Shown here: one piece after another, positions 5,452 through 5,654 of the stretch
Layout: each line of letters starts with the position of its first letter
How positions within the stretch are numbered: position 1 is the first letter of the stretch
Origin: Armatimonadota bacterium
Lineage (GTDB): Bacteria; Armatimonadota; Fimbriimonadia; Fimbriimonadales; ATM1
Length of the DNA stretch: 5,654 bases
Direction of reading: 5' to 3'
Assembly (NCBI GenBank): GCA_003695835.1
Contig: RFHN01000121.1
Location: 1 to 5,654, forward strand
Position numbers and translations under genes: made by a program
The notes under the pieces: generated by a model
What the model was told of the DNA's origin: nothing
Database searches by the model: none
Seen by the model: only the letters and a program-made list of their open reading frames with translations

Positions 5452-5562
5452 CGTCTAATTTCCCAAGACCGGGAAAGCGGGGGACCCAGACTCCTGGGGC
5501 GAATTCCGCGAAAGCGGATAGGGTACCTCTTGGCCCGAGCCCGTCAGCTAACCCCGTAGACG
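5452..5562 (+). ncRNA. Cyclic di-AMP riboswitch aptamer (ydaO/yuaA)
   Basis: Recognised from the conserved core of the ydaO/yuaA class: GGGGGACCCAG (5479-5489), TGGGGCGAAT (5495-5504), TAGGGTACC (5519-5527), then CCCGAGCCCGTCAGCTAACC (5534-5553) near the 3' end. The secondary structure is consistent. P1 is CGTCTA (5452-5457) with TAGACG (5557-5562). There is a small CCG/CGG stem (5469-5471/5478-5480) and CCCAG/CTGGG (5485-5489/5494-5498). A perfect TCCGC-GAAA-GCGGA hairpin (5505-5518) carries a GNRA tetraloop. Known members bind c-di-AMP and mostly repress genes for cell-wall hydrolases, potassium uptake or osmolyte transport. A further small hairpin (5432-5444) lies just 5' of P1. The regulated gene is outside the window, so its function cannot be stated. 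Confidence 0.93.
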
Positions 5563-5625
5563 AAGCAAGAGCCGAAGACTCATGAGCGGCGATGCAGCCG
5601 CCGAGTAAGAAAGGCTGTGCTTCGT
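5560..5625 (+). promoter_or_regulatory. Antiterminator of the c-di-AMP riboswitch
   Basis: ACGAAGCA (5560-5567), which includes the last three bases of P1, can pair perfectly with TGCTTCGT (5618-5625). After a small internal loop the stem continues as AGCC (5570-5573) with GGCT (5613-5616). This 12-bp stem uses the 5' arm of the terminator and the 3' end of P1, so it excludes both. A separate hairpin, GCGGC/GCCGC (5586-5590/5597-5601), sits inside its loop. Confidence 0.65.
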
Positions 5626-5642
5626 GGAAGCGCGGCTTTTTT
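5610..5642 (+). terminator. Intrinsic terminator, riboswitch expression platform
   Basis: A 10-bp stem, GCTGTGCTTC (5614-5623) with GAAGCGCGGC (5627-5636), including two G-U pairs, has a GTG loop and is followed by six T (5637-5642). AAAG upstream can extend the pairing into the T-tract. It lies 51 nt after the aptamer P1 and before the next gene, as expected for transcriptional control by the riboswitch. Confidence 0.93.
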
Positions 5643-5649
5643 GCTCGGT

Positions 5650-5654
5650 GAGGA
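5650..5654 (+). promoter_or_regulatory. Probable ribosome binding site of the next gene
   Basis: GAGGA at the very end of the window, just past the terminator, suggests that the start codon of the riboswitch-controlled gene lies within about ten bases beyond the edge. Confidence 0.4.

Noticed and set aside
5373..5585. A 70-codon plus-strand open frame after the rhomboid-like gene
   Set aside because: It lies across the riboswitch aptamer, whose conserved RNA structure explains this sequence; there is no ribosome binding site or domain.

Overview
The window comes from a bacterial chromosome with GC-rich coding sequence. Its lineage can only be guessed. It carries a selenocysteine tRNA, a class II-like AroA, an ECF sigma/zinc anti-sigma pair, a TTG and a GTG start codon, weak Shine-Dalgarno sequences and a c-di-AMP riboswitch. 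The riboswitch argues against a typical proteobacterium. A poorly studied phylum such as Armatimonadota would fit, but that is a low-confidence guess.

Layout. Bases 1-90 hold a 21-bp tandem repeat, and no gene is seen up to 241. From 242 to 4499 every gene lies on the minus strand. In transcription order these are an ECF sigma factor (4499-3909), its zinc-binding membrane anti-sigma factor (3888-3520), a short-form phosphoglycerate mutase (3490-2870), tRNA-Sec (2865-2771), a TfoX N-terminal-domain protein (2642-2304), aroA (2192-915) and cmk (922-242). On the plus strand, divergent from the sigma gene, is a six-TM rhomboid-fold protein that lacks the catalytic residues (4603-5376). After it comes a long leader (5377-5654) containing a c-di-AMP (ydaO/yuaA) riboswitch, a competing antiterminator and terminator, and a probable ribosome binding site at the last bases. 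The gene it controls begins just outside the window.

How the parts relate. Sigma and anti-sigma form a regulatory pair and are probably co-transcribed; the mutase follows after 29 nt. The tRNA-Sec 5' end is 4 nt after the mutase stop codon, so it is either processed from the mutase transcript or driven by a promoter inside the mutase gene. aroA and cmk overlap by 8 nt, the conserved aroA-cmk pairing; rpsA, often next, is not seen within the window. The sigma/rhomboid divergent intergenic region carries a perfect 14-bp palindrome over promoter-like sequence.

The two most valuable items are the tRNA-Sec, which implies a Sec-decoding organism although no selA, selB or selD is in view, and the riboswitch, for which a full ligand-off switching mechanism can be drawn from the sequence.
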